This document shows positions 60,684 through 64,000 of a stretch of DNA of 64,000 nt, piece after piece. The position numbers were made by a program, and so were the translations under genes. The notes below the pieces were generated by a model. It had not been told where the DNA came from and searched no databases. It saw nothing but the letters and a program-made list of their open reading frames with translations. Every line of letters starts with the position of its first letter. Within the stretch, counting starts at the first letter, position 1. The stretch is from contig NC_087157.1 of NCBI RefSeq assembly GCF_035594125.1, positions 7,753,501 through 7,817,500 of the forward strand. Reading direction: 5' to 3'. This stretch comes from Scylla paramamosain (lineage: Eukaryota > Arthropoda > Malacostraca > Decapoda > Portunidae).

Positions 60684-62662
60684 TAACAGAATACTTCTTT
60701 TTATGTATATTAATCCCGTTATTTATATATTTATTTCTGCATTTAAAAAAAAAAATGATCACCGTTACCTCTACGTATGTACTTTTTTTTACGTCCTCCC
60801 TCCCATTTCTCTTCTCACGTGTTCCACTTCCCAGTTTTAAAAATGCATGATTCTTTTTTTCTGTCTCTGTCTCTTTTCAACGTTTCTCTCCCCCTCTCCT
60901 CTAACTTTTTGAAAGGCTGGAATGTGGTGGTGGCCGGATGTATAATGCCCGTTGTACGTGCGAGGAGGGGCGGGGAAATAGAGCGAGGCAGGACCCGCGA
61001 GCAGATGGAGAGAATTAGGTCAGCACTAGGGAGTGAGGGAGCATCAAGGAACAGGAAGTGATGTGAAGGAATGGGAGTCACGAGGGTGGAGACGGAATGG
61101 AAGGCTGGGGGACATGTGTCAGTGGTTGTGTTGTTTGTGTGGCACTGCACGGGTGGTGTGCGCGGTGTTGTTGTTTGAGTAGCATTGCGCGGGTGGTGTG
61201 TGTGTGTGTGTGTGTATGCAGGTTGTGTGGCATGGCGCAGCAGTGTGAGGGTTGGAAGGTCAGTGAATCAGTAGTAATATGTACAACGCTTTATTATGCG
61301 AGTTTATTGTGTGTCAACCAGTGCGTCGGGACAGCCCTCGCTACGCAACAATTCGGGCGGCGGCGGCGGGGACCTGAGGGACGGCGGGGGTCACTTGGGG
61401 TGTTGGGTGTGAGGAGGGGTGACCTCCACAGCACCTGTATGATGTCACCCCATAGTGACCCCTTGCCTCACCTGGGTGACCTTGGGGGCTCAGGACAAAG
61501 TCAGGTGAGGGGAGTCCTGTGAGGAGGGCGGCCCCCGGGCCCTTGACATCCACTCGCCGCCACACTAAAAAGCTAACAGAACACCGAAGAACGGTTATTT
61601 GTAATGTTGATAAGCAACGAGAGGCTCAGAATGATATACATATGTATACATAGTCCATTCCCATATAAAATTAAGTGTTATGTAGGTGCTAATAACTAAC
61701 TCTACGCCTACGATACACATGTGCTTCTGCCTTGTAGGTCCCGTCAGGTGGTTCTTGGTAGTGAAGAGGCGGTCTGGTGTGTTTTCAGTTGTTCATTTGC
61801 GGATGACCACTGCATGTGCCGCGGTGGGGTGGTACTACACTTGTGCCTGTGGTTGGTGGAGGCAGAGCCTTGGGTTGTGAACATTGCCATGAAAAAAAAA
61901 AAGAAAAAAAATAACTCCACGTTTTCAAAGCCATGTAAGTGACGCACGAGCTGTATGGCCATCCCGTGCGTGTGTGCTAGGGAGTGACTCGTGGTGCCGG
62001 TAATGAGGTGGGGGAAGGGGGATGTGGCACTGAGTTGGCGAGGAAGCGGAATGGGCACTTCATTCTGCAAATGAATACCGTGCAGGGATTTCTGCCGTGC
62101 CGGCCAGTGAGGGCTGACGCGGGGCTGAGGAGGCTGTGGACGAAACCTTAGCGGCGCGTCTCTAAATAAAGAATAAACTGCTGGTAGCTGTCGTGTGTGT
62201 ACCTGGAAGGCCCCGAGGTTCATGGAAAGGCTCCTGCCTGGCCTTTGGAGTGGAGGCCGTGCATCTGAGGCTCAGCAGCGTTGCAGTGGAAGAGAGGGGA
62301 TGTGGGCAGCCGTGTGTGGCGTAAGTTGTGGGGAAGTCAATATTGACGAATTATAATACTATGTACAAAGTCAGCTTGAGGATTTTGTGTGGCTTTGCCG
62401 CCAAAACCTTATAGGTATGAGAGGGGTCAGTATAGTTGTGGTATTGTGGTGCAGGGGCGCGGCGGTCCCAAGGCAGATAGGCAGGTCAGCAAGAGGCGAG
62501 CAAGTAAACCCTTCAGGAGCACTGTGAAATCCTCCTGACGGGGCGGAGCGAGTACCATTAACCCTTGTGCGGACGGGAACGCCTCCACGGTCCTGGGGAA
62601 GGGTCGGAGGGCAAGGGGAATGCCAGAGTCCCTTGCCGGTGCGGGGACTGGGGCGGGAATGC
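60681..62662. other. No separate gene supported; includes likely GPCR 3' UTR
   Basis: On the minus strand this lies downstream of the GPCR stop and probably includes its 3' UTR. Open frames such as 62223-61744 (minus) show no domain. A GC-rich patch at 61.3-61.55 kb contains several tgacc/ggtca half-sites but no convincing exon. Confidence 0.45.
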
Positions 62663-62849
62663 TTAGAGCTGCGTAGATACCGTCTCCCCCTGGATGCGCG
62701 GGGACAGGTTGATGGGCGGCGGCGGGTAGAGGAGGCAGCGGAACGTCACCCGGAACTGATGTGACATGATGTAGTAGAGCAAGAAGTTGACGGCGCTGTT
62801 GATGAGGGCGAGCAGGTCCATCACCTCCCCCCAGTGAAGGTAGCAGTGC
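62663..62849 (-). CDS. Terminal exon of a rhodopsin-class GPCR (end of TM7, helix 8, C-tail)
   Basis: On the minus strand a good acceptor (ttctctccccgctggcag) opens a 187-nt exon in phase 1 that ends at TAA 62665-62663. It encodes 61 residues. WGEVMDLLALINSAVNFLLY gives the second half of TM7 with NSAVNFLLYY in place of the NPxxY motif. YIMSHQFRVTFRCLLY gives helix 8. A short tail PPPPINLSPR...ETVSTQL ends the protein. The N-S/G-x-x-N-F-x-x-Y form of the motif and MSxQFRxTF in helix 8 are typical of insect and crustacean FMRFamide/myosuppressin-type peptide receptors, but the subtype is not proven. Upstream exons with TM1-TM6 are not in the remaining 1.1 kb and must lie past the right edge. 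The (CT)n at 62927-62996 is in the upstream intron. Confidence 0.82.
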
Positions 62850-62923
62850 CTGCCAGCGGGGAGAGAAAATCACCTGTTAGTCTTAAGAGCTGTGGGAGAC
62901 ACCAGAGCCTAAAGATATTTATT

Positions 62924-62926
<3 letters not shown>

Positions 62927-62996
<70 letters not shown>
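62927..62996. repeat. (CT)n microsatellite
   Basis: A pure dinucleotide tract just upstream (minus-strand sense) of the GPCR terminal exon. Confidence 0.9.
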
Positions 62997-62998
<2 letters not shown>

Positions 62999-63276
62999 AC
63001 AAGCGGGGTACAGTGCATCCACAGCACAATATGGAGTAGGAAACAGTTGGGAGTGGATGGGATGCGAGGGGCGGCGGAGAGGCGTTCAGAGCCTTGTACT
63101 ACACTCCACACCTAGACACCTTGTACTTCACCTTCAAGGGACGCAATCACTCACGCTGTAATACCACTTCCTGAAATCGTTCACCTCCTGAGACTGGTGC
63201 GTGGAGAGTGTGCGGCGCTGCGAGGCTAAAAGAAGCTTATAGTGGAAGACAGGGACGTATTAAATCTTTTTCCCAA

Positions 63277-63495
63277 GGACCATATTTTGAAACACCTCTG
63301 TGCCGCACCGCCACTAATTTTAAAAGGCCCTAATTGAAGTGACACGGGTTTTTAAGAGTGTTTTTACGGTTCTAGTGACAGATTAATAAGATTTCTACAT
63401 TACTAAATGGAGAAATAATCTTGAGAACACGGCTAATCATCTCTGTGGCCTTGGAAAATAGTTGTGGTGAGAGAGCAAAGTGTTTAAGAATGTGA
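63277..63495 (+). mobile_element. Candidate MITE, copy 2 (inverted relative to copy 1)
   Basis: It starts with ttTGAAACACC and contains the same interior as copy 1 at 55880-56100 but in the opposite orientation. The right end is diverged (gtgtttaagaatgtgag), so the terminal repeat is no longer perfect. Confidence 0.45.
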
Positions 63496-63767
63496 GCCCG
63501 GCATCACGTTCTTCCTCGCTCCTTTTAGAACTCAGCGTGATTCCGTTTTCTTTTCCCCCGTTTTCCTTTCCACGTGATCTTCCCCGCGGCTCATGGAAAC
63601 TTAAAAGGGAGCGTCTTAAGGGAGTTGCTGAGATAATAAGTAAGGTGGCGATGTAGGCTATTAGGGTGTTAGTATGAGAATATCTACTTTTCAGTCCAGT
63701 ACTAGTAGAGTAGTAGTATTAGTAGTTGTAGTAGTAGTAATAGTAGCAGTAGTAAGGTTATGTCGCA

Positions 63768-63768
<1 letters not shown>

Positions 63769-63857
<89 letters not shown>

Positions 63858-63895
63858 TTGATTAAGACGCTGCAACAGCAAGGTCATATTTCGTC

Positions 63896-63973
<78 letters not shown>
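63769..63973. repeat. Two (AG)n microsatellites separated by 42 bp
   Basis: (AG)n lies at 63769-63853 and again at 63896-63973. A short (AGT)n block precedes them at about 63700-63755. No gene is supported to the right edge. Confidence 0.9.
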
Positions 63974-63975
<2 letters not shown>

Positions 63976-64000
63976 AAGAAAACGAAAACTTAGTCAGTCA

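Noticed and set aside
61097..61565. Gly/Val/Trp-rich frames in the GC-rich patch
   Set aside because: Both strands are open because of GC content. I saw no domain or convincing acceptor-donor pair.
62427..62873. 148-codon minus-strand frame over the GPCR exon
   Set aside because: It is the wrong frame. The frame one base over encodes the TM7/helix 8 signature and has a matching acceptor.

Overview
This 64 kb window is eukaryotic nuclear DNA. It has spliced genes with GT-AG introns, LINE and hAT transposon remnants, and an extreme density of microsatellites: (AC/GT)n, (AG/CT)n, (AT)n and trinucleotide arrays, often several per kb. The microsatellite load and the protein families suggest a decapod crustacean, probably a crab or shrimp. 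This is inference; no species-specific marker was identified.

Layout. At 1-17.7 kb there is a simple-repeat desert. It holds one candidate immunoglobulin-domain exon on the minus strand (673-794), a CRE/CCAAT promoter-like cluster (6.26-6.34 kb), and fragments of one LINE family (12.3 kb and 15.65-16.12 kb). At 17.7-21.2 kb, plus strand, are the last three coding exons of SNF8/VPS22, a subunit of ESCRT-II; its N-terminal exons were not found. At 25.87-42.52 kb, plus strand, is a complete eight-exon ANP32-family gene of 266 codons (acidic leucine-rich nuclear phosphoprotein), starting just downstream of a GC-rich promoter. Its introns hold a head-to-tail stack of three LINE copies on the minus strand (30.57-34.03 kb). 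They also hold an RTE-like LINE fragment with a SINE-like insert (34.04-34.9 kb) and a complete 3,060-bp hAT element with terminal inverted repeats and an 8-bp target duplication (35,641-38,700). The hAT transposase frame is broken by two in-frame stops.

At 42.5-53.4 kb is the likely ANP32 3' region followed by intergenic DNA. It includes a 38-bp near-perfect palindrome (49,361-49,398), a promoter-like CpG stretch (about 50.05-50.2 kb) and a 30-bp minisatellite of about 17 units (50.95-51.47 kb). On the minus strand at 53,429-54,136 I assembled a compact two-exon gene for an unrecognised 82-aa protein, with a TATA box upstream. At 54.5-62.6 kb is another repeat-rich stretch: a 255-bp (AT)n tract, a candidate MITE present twice in inverted orientation, a 180-bp direct duplication and a 560-bp compound triplet array. 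At 62,663-62,849, minus strand, is the terminal exon of a rhodopsin-class (peptide-receptor-like) GPCR whose upstream exons lie beyond the window.

The genes do not form a pathway: SNF8 acts in endosomal sorting, ANP32 in the nucleus and the GPCR at the plasma membrane. No bacterial-style operon, CRISPR array, rRNA or intact tRNA gene was seen. The most novel-looking items are the unrecognised small gene at 53.4-54.2 kb, the apparent excess of perfect TGACGTCA sites (seven), and LINE 3' ends sitting directly against triplet arrays.
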